Source of the DNA: Ruminococcus sp.
Lineage (GTDB): Bacteria > Bacillota > Clostridia > Oscillospirales > Ruminococcaceae
DNA: 64,000 nucleotides
NCBI GenBank assembly: GCA_020861185.1
Contig: JAJBSV010000005.1
Location: 1 to 64,000, forward strand
Direction: 5' to 3'
Part shown: piece by piece, positions 1 through 7,694 of the stretch
Position numbering within the stretch: the stretch's first letter is position 1
Layout: every line of letters begins with the position of its first letter
The notes under the pieces: generated by a model
Told to the model about the DNA's origin: nothing
Database searches by the model: none
What the model saw: only the letters and a program-made list of their open reading frames with translations
Translations under genes and position numbers: made by a program

Positions 1-174
1 GAGAACAGCAAGCACAGCCGGTATTGCCACAACCGGCGATTTTTGATTAAGGAAACCTTGACCTTAATCTTGAGAGTTGCTTGGTGGTTCCCATTTAAAA
101 TGGTCACATTGACGAAGCCGGTTGCCTGCGGCAAAAAGAAAAAGCAGGAGAATTTTTACACCATCTGCTCATAG
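1..174 (+). other. Edge region with unassigned open frames
   Basis: The first 239 bases hold no gene that I can name. Frame 1 is open from the window edge to a TAG at 172-174, with an internal ATG at 100 that would give a basic 24-residue peptide ending in a KKKK-containing tail. Frame 2 ends at a TGA at 44-46 after a Ser/Thr/Ala/Gly-rich stretch, which could be the tail of a gene starting outside the window. A small stem (ATTAAGG/CCTTAAT) lies at about 47-69. I see no ribosome binding site before the ATG at 100. The neighbouring minus-strand gene ends at 240. Function unknown; either frame may be meaningless. Confidence 0.15.
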
Positions 175-239
175 AACACATTACAAAACTATAGCCACAC
201 AGGTCTCTCTGCATGGCTACAAGAATTTATTGGAGTACG

Positions 240-1520
240 TCAACTGCAATTCCCCGTCATCATCCGAAGTATGGTCTTATCCGTCTCATGCATTCCCTCG
301 CGGGCGAGCTTGCCGACATTCAGGATAGTATTCTCAACACCCTTGACAACGATTCCGTCGCCGCTATAGAACTGACTGCCGTGCATCTGCATCTGCATTC
401 CTAAGAGCCCCGCTTCAACTGCCGAGGCAATTTTTGCAGCACAGCTTGCCTTGGCGCCGTCGCAGATCATTCCGGAATCGATCGCCACGGCATTTACGAT
501 AGTGTGTGCAATCTCACGATAGCCACCACCATAGAGATAGGTAACACCTGCTCCTGCTCCACAGCCTGCGCTTGTCGCTCCGCAATAGGCACTAAGACGC
601 CCGATGCCAGTCTTCATATGGATTGTGACGAGGTTCGAGACCACGAGCGCACGATAGAGCTTGTCCTCAGAGATATTCAGCTCTTTTGCATAAACGATTA
701 CGGGCAAGGATGTCGTCAGACCCTGATTTCCACTTCCTGAGTTGATGACAACGGGCAGTTCACATCCATTCATTCTGGCATCTGAGCCTGCGGCAGCATA
801 GGCTTTCGCACGGTTATGAACGCTATCTCCGTAAGCCTGCAATAAAATTCTTCCTATATTCGCTCCATAGTCTCCGTGAAGCCCCTCTTCAGCGATGGCG
901 GTGTTGCAGTCAATCTGCTTCTTAAGAATATCCCGGACGTCATCTATATCCACAGTGTCCGCAAACTCGACAATCTTCTCAACCGTAAGGAGATTCCGGT
1001 CGGTCTTTGAGCCGTATCCCTCTTCTTTATAATCTTTTTTGAGAAGAGTTGCGCCGTCCTTCTCGATGCAAATTACGTTCGTGTGCTGCCCTGCTATCTC
1101 CACACAGGCGGAATGCTCTCCGCTAAAAGCAGAAACCTGGATATCGAACACATACGGGCGGTCGGATTCTCTCACATCGAAAGAAGCGCTCTCAAGATAT
1201 TCCGCAATCTCTGCTTTCTGATCTGTTGTAACCTCTGCAAGAACCTGAAGCTCCGCATCCTCCCGTCCGGCGACAATTCCTGCCGCCGCGGCAGTAGCGA
1301 TTCCACGACGTCCGCCGGTATTGGGAACAACTGCGCTTTTTACGTTCTTAATAATATTTCCGCTCGCAAGAACCTCCACATGCGTTGGTTTGCACCCAAG
1401 CGTCCTTCTCGCCAGAGCCGCACAGTACGCCACAGCAATCGGTTCTGTGCAGCCCAACGCCGGGATGAGCTCTTCTTTGAGGATGTTTATGTAGGACTGG
1501 TAAAGGGTTTTGTCTGTCAT
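240..1520 (-). CDS. cyuA: L-cysteine desulfidase / L-serine dehydratase-like protein (UPF0597, CyuA/YhaM family)
   Basis: This 426-residue protein matches the UPF0597 family, whose studied members (CyuA/YhaM) are oxygen-sensitive [4Fe-4S] enzymes that split L-cysteine into pyruvate, ammonia and sulfide; related enzymes deaminate L-serine. What is seen: an N-terminal GCTEP motif with Cys24, a glycine-rich SGSGNQG stretch near residue 265, and C-terminal clusters YCGATSAGCGAG and CDGAKASCA that supply the remaining cluster cysteines. Length is normal for the family. It starts at an ATG with an AAGGAG site 10 bases upstream and lies 30 bases after the histidine kinase gene, so kinase, regulator and enzyme probably share a transcript. 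That context suggests control by an external or metabolic signal, perhaps cysteine or serine. Substrate choice cannot be read from sequence. Confidence 0.82.
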   Translation of the reverse strand: MTDKTLYQSYINILKEELIPALGCTEPIAVAYCAALARRTLGCKPTHVEVLASGNIIKNVKSAVVPNTGGRRGIATAAAAGIVAGREDAELQVLAEVTTDQKAEIAEYLESASFDVRESDRPYVFDIQVSAFSGEHSACVEIAGQHTNVICIEKDGATLLKKDYKEEGYGSKTDRNLLTVEKIVEFADTVDIDDVRDILKKQIDCNTAIAEEGLHGDYGANIGRILLQAYGDSVHNRAKAYAAAGSDARMNGCELPVVINSGSGNQGLTTSLPVIVYAKELNISEDKLYRALVVSNLVTIHMKTGIGRLSAYCGATSAGCGAGAGVTYLYGGGYREIAHTIVNAVAIDSGMICDGAKASCAAKIASAVEAGLLGMQMQMHGSQFYSGDGIVVKGVENTILNVGKLAREGMHETDKTILRMMTGNCS

Positions 1521-1550
1521 TTTTTCGTAACTCCTTGTTTTGTGAACTGT

Positions 1551-2717
1551 CTACACTCTACTTGCACAAGGAATCTTCGCAATCATATGCAAAACGCCTT
1601 CCTCACGCTCGATATACACGGTGCCGCCGTATTTTAAGCATATTTTCCGGACTGTGACCAGACCGATTCCCTCATGAGACTGCTTAGTGGTATAGCCTAC
1701 ATCAAAGATAGTTGCCAGCTCCTCGGAAGATTTGTCACAGGGATTGGAAACACGGATAATTGTGCACCTGCTCCGGCGCATAAGAAGTAGCTTGATATAT
1801 TTGAGACCCGGTTCTTTCTCTTTCGCTTCCTCAATTGCGTTTTTCAGAAGATTGCCGATGACTGTATTCATCTCATAGGCGGAACAGCCGATGTCGGTCA
1901 TAGGGTCTTTCACTGTCACATCAAGACGGACTCCGTCCTGCTTGGCAAGCTCCACAAAAGTGTAGACGAGCGCAGATACGGCAGGATTCTGAATAGGGAG
2001 CAAATCGTTCATACGGTTCACATTGCCGACGATGGTGCTGATATAAGCATCACATTCGTCATAACGCATCTGATTTATAAGTCCGGTTACCGTCTGTAAA
2101 TGAAGATTGAAGTCGTGCCGCTGGGAACGGATAATCTGCATGAAGTCCTGCAGCTCACGCTGATATTCCCGATCAATCAATGCTTTTACCCGGTCAAGGC
2201 AACTGTTGATTGAAAGCCGGAAGAAATATCCGAAGCATAGGAGTGAAATTGTTGCGGAAACAGTTGCCCATATAGCATCTATGAAAGAAAGTTCGGGAAG
2301 CCTTATCCATAAATATATAAGTCCCATAAGCAGGATAATCTGAATTACCGCCAGTACGACTAAATTCGTCCTGAGCTTTCTTCTTTGCTCACCGTCAATT
2401 CCTACGACAATGCTGACGTCTTTCGGAATCAGTGAAAAATGCAGGAAATAGCAAAGAGCTGCCATTCCCAAGAGTGTTCCTGTCGGAATCAGTCCTCCGA
2501 AGATGCCGAGTGAAGCTTCAAGAGCGAGCCTCAGAAGCTGTCCGTAAGCGAACAGGGTCAGAGAGAAGCTCAGTGAGAATCCGATTTTCCACGGTGCATT
2601 GTTTCCGGTTCTGTCAATACCGGCAAGAACCATTCCCGCACATACTCCGGCAACAAAAATCAGAAGCTGAATGGCAACCACAGCTATATTCACTGTATCA
2701 ATCCAACTTAAGTTCAT
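1551..2717 (-). CDS. Membrane sensor histidine kinase, GHKL/AgrC-type
   Basis: A 388-residue sensor kinase. The first ~170 residues form about five membrane helices with short loops and no large extracellular domain. Then comes a dimerisation/phosphoacceptor helix with the SQRHDFNLHLQ motif (His near residue 201), typical of the SpoB/CitA/AgrC class. The ATPase domain follows, with N-box NLLKNAIEEA and a late G-box GIGLVTVRKI. It lies 10 bases after the response regulator gene and 30 bases before the cysteine-desulfidase-like gene, both on the same strand, so the three form an operon. Kinases of this architecture often sense peptides (AgrC), but no agrB/agrD-type genes are visible nearby, so the signal is unknown. 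The start ATG has an AGAGGG site upstream. Confidence 0.85.
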   Translation of the reverse strand: MNLSWIDTVNIAVVAIQLLIFVAGVCAGMVLAGIDRTGNNAPWKIGFSLSFSLTLFAYGQLLRLALEASLGIFGGLIPTGTLLGMAALCYFLHFSLIPKDVSIVVGIDGEQRRKLRTNLVVLAVIQIILLMGLIYLWIRLPELSFIDAIWATVSATISLLCFGYFFRLSINSCLDRVKALIDREYQRELQDFMQIIRSQRHDFNLHLQTVTGLINQMRYDECDAYISTIVGNVNRMNDLLPIQNPAVSALVYTFVELAKQDGVRLDVTVKDPMTDIGCSAYEMNTVIGNLLKNAIEEAKEKEPGLKYIKLLLMRRSRCTIIRVSNPCDKSSEELATIFDVGYTTKQSHEGIGLVTVRKICLKYGGTVYIEREEGVLHMIAKIPCASRV

Positions 2718-2727
2718 AATAATCCCT

Positions 2728-3468
2728 CTAAATCATGGTGATCCGTTCCGAAAGGTATCTCTCCAGCTCAAGATGCTTTCTTCGGCTGACGGGAATCGGT
2801 TCCGAGACGTCTCGCAGTGTAAGTTGGTATGAACGTCCGATATCCGGTGAAACCGACGTAAGCCTTGACAGGGGAATCAGATACGATTGATGGCAGCGGA
2901 AGAAATCATATTCAGTAAGAATTGCTTCAAGTTCCGACATTGACATGCCGGAAGAAAGATTATCCCCACTTTTAAGAACGAAAACCACCTTCCGCCCTCT
3001 GGTTGTAAGATAGAGAATATCCTCCACCGTGACCATTGAAAAGCCCTCATCTGTGTGAACTCCTATCTGAACGGGCTTCCTCTCAGGGTTTTTCCCGCTT
3101 ATCTTTGTCCTGATGCGCTCAAGAGTTTGCCTGAAGCGTACCTCATCCACCGGCTTTACCAAAAAATCCACCGGCTCATAATCATAACCTTCAAGGGCAA
3201 ATCCGGCATACCCGGTAAGAAAAACAGTACAGATTTCGGGGTAGTTTTCTTTCATGTATGATGCAAGAGTGAAACCGTTTCCGTCCGGCATCTGAATATC
3301 TAAGAATGCGGCATCAACAGGATTCGACTTTAGAAATTCTGTTGCTTCATCCTTGCTTGTAACCGTTCCTGACACCGTAAAATCTGGAAATCCCGACAGC
3401 AGTGCCGTCATTGAATCAAGTATATATTGCTCATCGTCCACAAGTAGCACTCGAATTATGTCTGGCAC
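2728..3468 (-). CDS. LytTR-family response regulator
   Basis: A 246-residue transcription factor: a receiver domain (LLVDDEQ acidic pair, phosphoacceptor Asp in FLDIQMPDG, conserved Thr in FLTGY and Lys in LVKPV) and a C-terminal LytTR DNA-binding domain (FFRCHQSYLIPL, PVSRRKHLELE). It partners the adjacent GHKL kinase. I chose the GTG at 3466-3468, in frame just before PDIIRVLL, because an AGGGGTG site lies 8 bases upstream. A longer reading frame from a TTG at 3528 would place the start inside the operon's own -35 hexamer and have the -10 box inside the gene, so it is rejected. LytTR regulators usually bind direct repeats near their targets; I could not identify such repeats with confidence. 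Confidence 0.88.
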   Translation of the reverse strand: MPDIIRVLLVDDEQYILDSMTALLSGFPDFTVSGTVTSKDEATEFLKSNPVDAAFLDIQMPDGNGFTLASYMKENYPEICTVFLTGYAGFALEGYDYEPVDFLVKPVDEVRFRQTLERIRTKISGKNPERKPVQIGVHTDEGFSMVTVEDILYLTTRGRKVVFVLKSGDNLSSGMSMSELEAILTEYDFFRCHQSYLIPLSRLTSVSPDIGRSYQLTLRDVSEPIPVSRRKHLELERYLSERITMI

Positions 3469-3498
3469 TTCATGTTCACCCCTTATGTCTTTTCTGAA

Positions 3499-3528
3499 AT
3501 TATAGCATTTTGTCGGATAGGTTGTCAA
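3499..3528 (-). promoter_or_regulatory. Promoter of the regulator-kinase-cyuA operon
   Basis: On the minus strand, -35 TTGACA (3523-3528) and -10 TATAAT (3499-3504) are both perfect consensus with an 18-base spacer. Transcription would start near 3492, giving a leader of about 24 bases before the GTG start at 3468. Confidence 0.8.
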
Positions 3529-3545
3529 TCCATAAGTACGGAATA

Positions 3546-3569
3546 CCCCGACCGGTTGACCGATCGGGG
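3546..3569 (-). terminator. Hairpin after the ABC exporter operon
   Basis: A long stem (CCCCGA.CGGT paired with ACCG.TCGGGG) lies between the end of the second exporter gene (3586) and the next promoter (3528). It lacks a clean U-run on the minus strand, so it may be a weak or Rho-assisted terminator. Confidence 0.45.
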
Positions 3570-3585
3570 AAATTTTACAGAATAT

Positions 3586-5313
3586 TCAGACTACTTGCTG
3601 CTGGTCGAAATATCTGTGGTATGTCGCATTGGACTCGTAGAGCTCGCTATGAGTACCTTCGCCGGTGACTTTACCGTTTTCGAGGAAGATAATCTTGTCT
3701 GCATTCTCTACAGTGCGCGTATTGTGGGCTACAACAATTGTGGTGCGCCCCTGCATCAGCTGTCCGAGAGCATTCACAATCTGGCTCTCGTTTTTGGCAT
3801 CAAGACTGGATGTTGTCTCGTCCAAAAGCAGGTATTCGGGATCGCGTATCATCATGCGGGCTAAAGCAATCCTCTGTCGCTCACCACCGGAAAGACGGCT
3901 TCCGACGTCGCCTATATCGGTGTCGAGTCCGTCTGGCATCTTCTCCACCAGCTCATCCACATCGGCGGCGGACATAGCCTTTTGAAGAACATCTTCCGAA
4001 ACTTTCTCGGGAACGCCATAGGTGATATTGTCCCTGACAGTGCCGAACAATAATGGATTATTCTGCGGCACCATTCCGAATGAATTGCGCCACTCATTCA
4101 GGTGGATCTTTTCGGCAGAAATATCTCCGAATCTGATTTCGCCCTCATCCGGCTGATAGAGACGTTCAAGAAGCTTAAGAACTGTGGTCTTACCAGAGCC
4201 GGAGGGACCGACAATAGCGGTAACCTTGCCACAAGGGAAGGTCATGGACACATTATCAAGAACCTTCTGACCGCCACCATAAGCAAAGGTAACGTTTTCA
4301 AGAGCCAGGTCGGCATCGGGAACGGCGAATGAAATCTCCCTTTCCATAGTTTCCGGCTCCATGAGCGAAATTTCGCTTGCAGTCTTTGTGGCACCCTGGG
4401 CAATCTTGAAGTACTGCCAGCAGAGTATGAACTGATAGAAGCATACATACAAGATGTCGGCATACATGAATATGGTGAGTGCCTGCTCAGCAGTAAGTAT
4501 TCCCTGGCTTAAGAGCGCACCGCCATAAATCAATACTACTCCCTGTACGACAGCTTCCATAGAGAAGCCGAGAGGCTGGGAAATGAGCGACAGAAGCAGC
4601 TGCTTGCGCTGTGCCTTGAAACGAGCTTTTGACGCAGCGTCGTTGGCTATATCCTCCTTTTCCTCAGCGGAAAATACCTTGATCTGCTCTATAGAACCTA
4701 AGCGTTCCGAAAGGAAATTGGTGTACTGCGACAAGGCATTACTAATAGCATACTGAGCGTTGTGCATGAAGTGGCTGGGAAGAATCGCAAGAATTATAAA
4801 CGGAATCAGGAACACAATGAGCATTACCGTGATTTTAACGTTTATTGCGGCGATGATTGCGAATATCATAACCAGAGTGTAGGTAAACTGCAGAATTGAG
4901 AAGATGTAGCTGACAGCAGTGGTTATCTGGCTTGTATCGGTTGTAACACGGCTTACAAGACTTGTTGGCTCCATGGTGTCAAGTGACGACATGGGCAGGT
5001 GAATCATTTTCTTCCACACATTTCGGCGCAGTCGGCGTTGAGAGGTATAATCGACATACTTTGAAAGGATTCCGAGAGGGAAATTCAGGAGTGCCGATGC
5101 CAGAGTTACAATAACATAGGTTGCAACCAGGGCAGGGCTGAAGATTTCGCCTGCAAGAATCGACGACTTTACCTGCGGCATCATGGAGTATACCGTTGTA
5201 TAAACCAGGCTCAGTACAAAGTTCAGTATGTACAGACCCCACGGCAACTTAGAGGTTTTTATCAGGTGCCGGAACGGCTTCCAGCTCTGTTTGATCTTCT
5301 GCTTGTTTTCCAT
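3586..5313 (-). CDS. ABC exporter half-transporter, second of a pair
   Basis: A 575-residue type IV (MDR/exporter) ABC protein: six membrane helices in the first ~310 residues, then one nucleotide-binding domain. Motifs seen: Walker A GPSGSGKTT, signature LSGGERQRIAL, Walker B YLLLDETTSSLD with the catalytic Glu intact, and H-loop VVAHNTRTV. It starts 16 bases after the other half-transporter stops, with a GGGAGAG site, so the two most likely form a heterodimer like BmrC/BmrD or LmrC/LmrD. Unlike many such pairs, this partner does not have Asp in place of the catalytic Glu, so both ATP sites look competent. Cargo is not evident from sequence; lipids, drugs and peptides are all possible. It shares an operon with redox proteins. 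Confidence 0.88.
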   Translation of the reverse strand: MENKQKIKQSWKPFRHLIKTSKLPWGLYILNFVLSLVYTTVYSMMPQVKSSILAGEIFSPALVATYVIVTLASALLNFPLGILSKYVDYTSQRRLRRNVWKKMIHLPMSSLDTMEPTSLVSRVTTDTSQITTAVSYIFSILQFTYTLVMIFAIIAAINVKITVMLIVFLIPFIILAILPSHFMHNAQYAISNALSQYTNFLSERLGSIEQIKVFSAEEKEDIANDAASKARFKAQRKQLLLSLISQPLGFSMEAVVQGVVLIYGGALLSQGILTAEQALTIFMYADILYVCFYQFILCWQYFKIAQGATKTASEISLMEPETMEREISFAVPDADLALENVTFAYGGGQKVLDNVSMTFPCGKVTAIVGPSGSGKTTVLKLLERLYQPDEGEIRFGDISAEKIHLNEWRNSFGMVPQNNPLLFGTVRDNITYGVPEKVSEDVLQKAMSAADVDELVEKMPDGLDTDIGDVGSRLSGGERQRIALARMMIRDPEYLLLDETTSSLDAKNESQIVNALGQLMQGRTTIVVAHNTRTVENADKIIFLENGKVTGEGTHSELYESNATYHRYFDQQQVV

Positions 5314-5329
5314 ATCGTTCTCTCCCTTC

Positions 5330-7126
5330 TCAGACAGCTATGCCTGCACTCTGTAACTGAACCATGTCACGATAGAGCGGGCAGGACTTCATAAGCGTAT
5401 CGTGATTTCCGACAGACAGAACCTGACCCTTTTCCATAACGACAATCTGGTCGGCATCCTTAACGCTGTCCATACGGTGTGCGACCATGATGACCATATG
5501 ATCCTTGCGAAGCTCTTCAATGGTCTCGTGAATCTCTGTTTCTGCATCCGAATCAAGGCTTGAGGTTGCTTCATCAAGGATGAAAATCTGTGCATTCATA
5601 AGAAGTGTACGGGCAATGGCAATCCTCTGACGCTGACCGCCCGAAAGCTTGGCACCGTTTTCACCGACCTCGGTATCGAAGCCATCCTCAAAGTCTTCGA
5701 TGAACTCAAGAGCGTTTGCCTGTTCTGCAGCGGAGCGAATCTCCGCGTCGCTGACTTCTCCCTTGACACCATAGGTAATGTTATCACGGATAGTGCCGGA
5801 GAAGAGCTGAGGATCCTGAGGAATGTAGCCGATATTTCTTCGCCATGAATGAAGCTCATAGTCCTTGACATCCGTATCCGCAAGGGAAATGGAGCCGTTA
5901 TTCGGCTGGTAGAGCCGCTCGGTCAGCTTGAGAAGTGTGGTCTTGCCGGCACCGCTGGGACCTACTATTGCAGTCAGTTGCTTGTCATGTGCGGTGAAGC
6001 TGATGCCGTTCACAACCGAGTTGTCACGATAGGCGAAGCTGACATCGTTGAAGGAAAGGTCGCCGTGAGCTTCATGAGCATCGAGAGTACCGTTATTTTC
6101 CTCCGGCTCCTGATTGGTGACGGCAGAAATTCTGGCACTTGCGCCCTGGTTTCTCTTGATGCTTTCCCACTGTGCCATAAGGGTGTTGAAATTACTGTTC
6201 ATGGTATTGGCGTAGATATAGAATGCGATCCAGATAGATACATCGATTTCTCCCGCCTGAATCAGCCAAACGCCCATGAGTATGATAACCAGTTCCTGAA
6301 GAACTGTGATGAATGTGTCTGCAAAAGCTACAGCCTGCTCGGCAACGGCATTTTTCATGCTGGTTTCAAAGTGCTTGTCAATCCACCAGCAACCGTTCTC
6401 CTCCTCCCGATTCTCTCTGCCGAAAAGCTTCGTAAGTGTGACATAAGGGAGTATTGCGGAGAAATAGCGTGTCATGTCGGAGAGCCTTGACTGGATTCGG
6501 TTGTCAAGCTTGAAGTAAATCCGTCCGGCAACAACGCTTAAGATGTAGCAGAGAGGCAGGCAAATCGCCATTGAAGCCGCAAGCTTCCAGTTGTAGCTGA
6601 AAATCAACACGAATGAGCCGATGAAGCTGTAGGCACCCTTTAAAACATAGCCGACAAAATAGGTTATGAAACCACTGAGGTTTGAAGTGTCATCGGTTGT
6701 ACGGCTGATGAGATCACGGGGCTCGTTTTCCGCAAAGAAGGACATCGGAAGTCTCGATACACGCCGCCAGACGTAATTCTGCAGGCGCATTTTGTTTATA
6801 GCTGAAACATATCCGCCGATGAAGTCAATTACAGCTAAAAGCAATGCCTGACCCAGAATGACGAATGTTGCGGTTACAGCTAAAGATGCGCTGAAGTTTC
6901 CGGAATAAATCTCGACGGTGTACTGCGGGAGCAGAAGCACCAGAGTACTCTGAACAAGCATCAGAACTGTTACACCCGCAATCATCAGCCAAGGGAACTT
7001 TACGTTTTTGACAAGATTCAGAAACGGTTTCCAGGACTGCTTCTTGTTCTCAACCTCGGTCGCCTGATAATTGCTTGTCATCATCGGCTGGACGCTGAGC
7101 TTTTTTTCTTTCTTATCTTTTTTCAT
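5330..7126 (-). CDS. ABC exporter half-transporter, first of a pair
   Basis: A 598-residue exporter subunit with a ~35-residue basic, Lys-rich cytoplasmic head, six membrane helices (roughly residues 40-330) and one ATPase domain. Motifs: Walker A GPSGAGKTT, signature LSGGQRQRIAI, Walker B IFILDEATSSLD with catalytic Glu, H-loop MVAHRMDSV. It is about 25 residues longer than its partner because of the N-terminal head. The start ATG has AGGGAGG 11 bases upstream. It follows the ferredoxin-thioredoxin-reductase-like gene by 17 bases, so the exporter pair appears to be co-transcribed with the thioredoxin genes. Export role is well supported by family; the cargo is unknown. Confidence 0.88.
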   Translation of the reverse strand: MKKDKKEKKLSVQPMMTSNYQATEVENKKQSWKPFLNLVKNVKFPWLMIAGVTVLMLVQSTLVLLLPQYTVEIYSGNFSASLAVTATFVILGQALLLAVIDFIGGYVSAINKMRLQNYVWRRVSRLPMSFFAENEPRDLISRTTDDTSNLSGFITYFVGYVLKGAYSFIGSFVLIFSYNWKLAASMAICLPLCYILSVVAGRIYFKLDNRIQSRLSDMTRYFSAILPYVTLTKLFGRENREEENGCWWIDKHFETSMKNAVAEQAVAFADTFITVLQELVIILMGVWLIQAGEIDVSIWIAFYIYANTMNSNFNTLMAQWESIKRNQGASARISAVTNQEPEENNGTLDAHEAHGDLSFNDVSFAYRDNSVVNGISFTAHDKQLTAIVGPSGAGKTTLLKLTERLYQPNNGSISLADTDVKDYELHSWRRNIGYIPQDPQLFSGTIRDNITYGVKGEVSDAEIRSAAEQANALEFIEDFEDGFDTEVGENGAKLSGGQRQRIAIARTLLMNAQIFILDEATSSLDSDAETEIHETIEELRKDHMVIMVAHRMDSVKDADQIVVMEKGQVLSVGNHDTLMKSCPLYRDMVQLQSAGIAV

Positions 7127-7143
7127 ATAAGTGAATGCCTCCC

Positions 7144-7344
7144 TTATTTTTCTTTATAGTAGAGCATGCAATGGCAGTAGCCCTCGAACTTCGAATCGGC
7201 TAACTGATCCTTAAATTCCTGACAGATGCACTTGTATGCTTCGGTACGTTCCTGACGGCACGGGCAATAGCCGCCTGTCTTTTTCAAGCCCTCACGGACA
7301 GACTTAACGATGTCCGGATTTTCGTTCAAGCGAATCTTTCCCAT
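7144..7344 (-). CDS. Ferredoxin-thioredoxin reductase catalytic-subunit-like protein
   Basis: A 66-residue protein with a Cys layout matching the catalytic (beta) chain of ferredoxin:thioredoxin reductase: GYCPCR, then KCICQEF, then GYCHCMLYY. In the known enzyme these cysteines hold a [4Fe-4S] cluster and a redox-active disulfide that passes electrons from ferredoxin to thioredoxin. It is shorter than plant and cyanobacterial chains (about 110-120 residues), mostly at the N-terminus. I chose the ATG at 7344 because GGAGGG lies 4-5 bases upstream; an upstream in-frame ATG at 7383 would overlap the thioredoxin gene and has no such site. The gene follows the thioredoxin gene by 16 bases, which strongly suggests that the two proteins are partners. 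No variable (alpha) chain is visible. Confidence 0.8.
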   Translation of the reverse strand: MGKIRLNENPDIVKSVREGLKKTGGYCPCRQERTEAYKCICQEFKDQLADSKFEGYCHCMLYYKEK

Positions 7345-7360
7345 AAACCCTCCTAAGTTC

Positions 7361-7681
7361 TCATTCGTAAAGCAGTTTTGCAATGCGCTTGTTCAGTTCC
7401 TCCCGATTCATTCCGCCAAGCTCGCCGTAAACCTCCTGACCGTTTCTGAAATATCTCACATCGGGGATAGCTTGAATATGAAAGCGTTCTTTGAGAACAG
7501 GATTCTCGAGCGCATTGACCTTCACAAACTGAATAAACGGCATATCGTTTGCAGCTTCACGAAAGTACGGCTCCATATAGACGCAGCCTCCGCAATTGTC
7601 GCCGTAGAAGTCAACCACGGTATATTCTGCCTCGCCAAGAATCTTGTCGAAGCTTTTGTCATCGGCAATTATCAAAGCCAT
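7361..7681 (-). CDS. Thioredoxin-like protein with CGGC active site
   Basis: A 106-residue single-domain thioredoxin fold. The active site reads GDNCGGCVYM (Cys-Gly-Gly-Cys) instead of the usual CGPC, and the cis-Pro loop is AIPDVRYF. There is no signal peptide, so it acts in the cytoplasm as a dithiol/disulfide carrier. It starts at an ATG with AAGGAGGG upstream, 13 bases after the trigger-factor-like gene, and is followed by the FTR-like gene, which probably reduces it with ferredoxin electrons. CGGC thioredoxins of this kind occur in anaerobes with FTR-like partners; specific target proteins are unknown. Confidence 0.85.
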   Translation of the reverse strand: MALIIADDKSFDKILGEAEYTVVDFYGDNCGGCVYMEPYFREAANDMPFIQFVKVNALENPVLKERFHIQAIPDVRYFRNGQEVYGELGGMNREELNKRIAKLLYE

Positions 7682-7694
7682 AACCAGCCCTCCT

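Noticed and set aside
1..239. agrD-like peptide near the AgrC-type kinase
   Set aside because: No frame shows an amphipathic leader, a Cys in the right place and an acidic tail.
3586..7126. Degenerate ATP site in the exporter pair
   Set aside because: Checked both Walker B regions; both keep the catalytic Glu (LLLDE and FILDE), so no asymmetric pair can be claimed.
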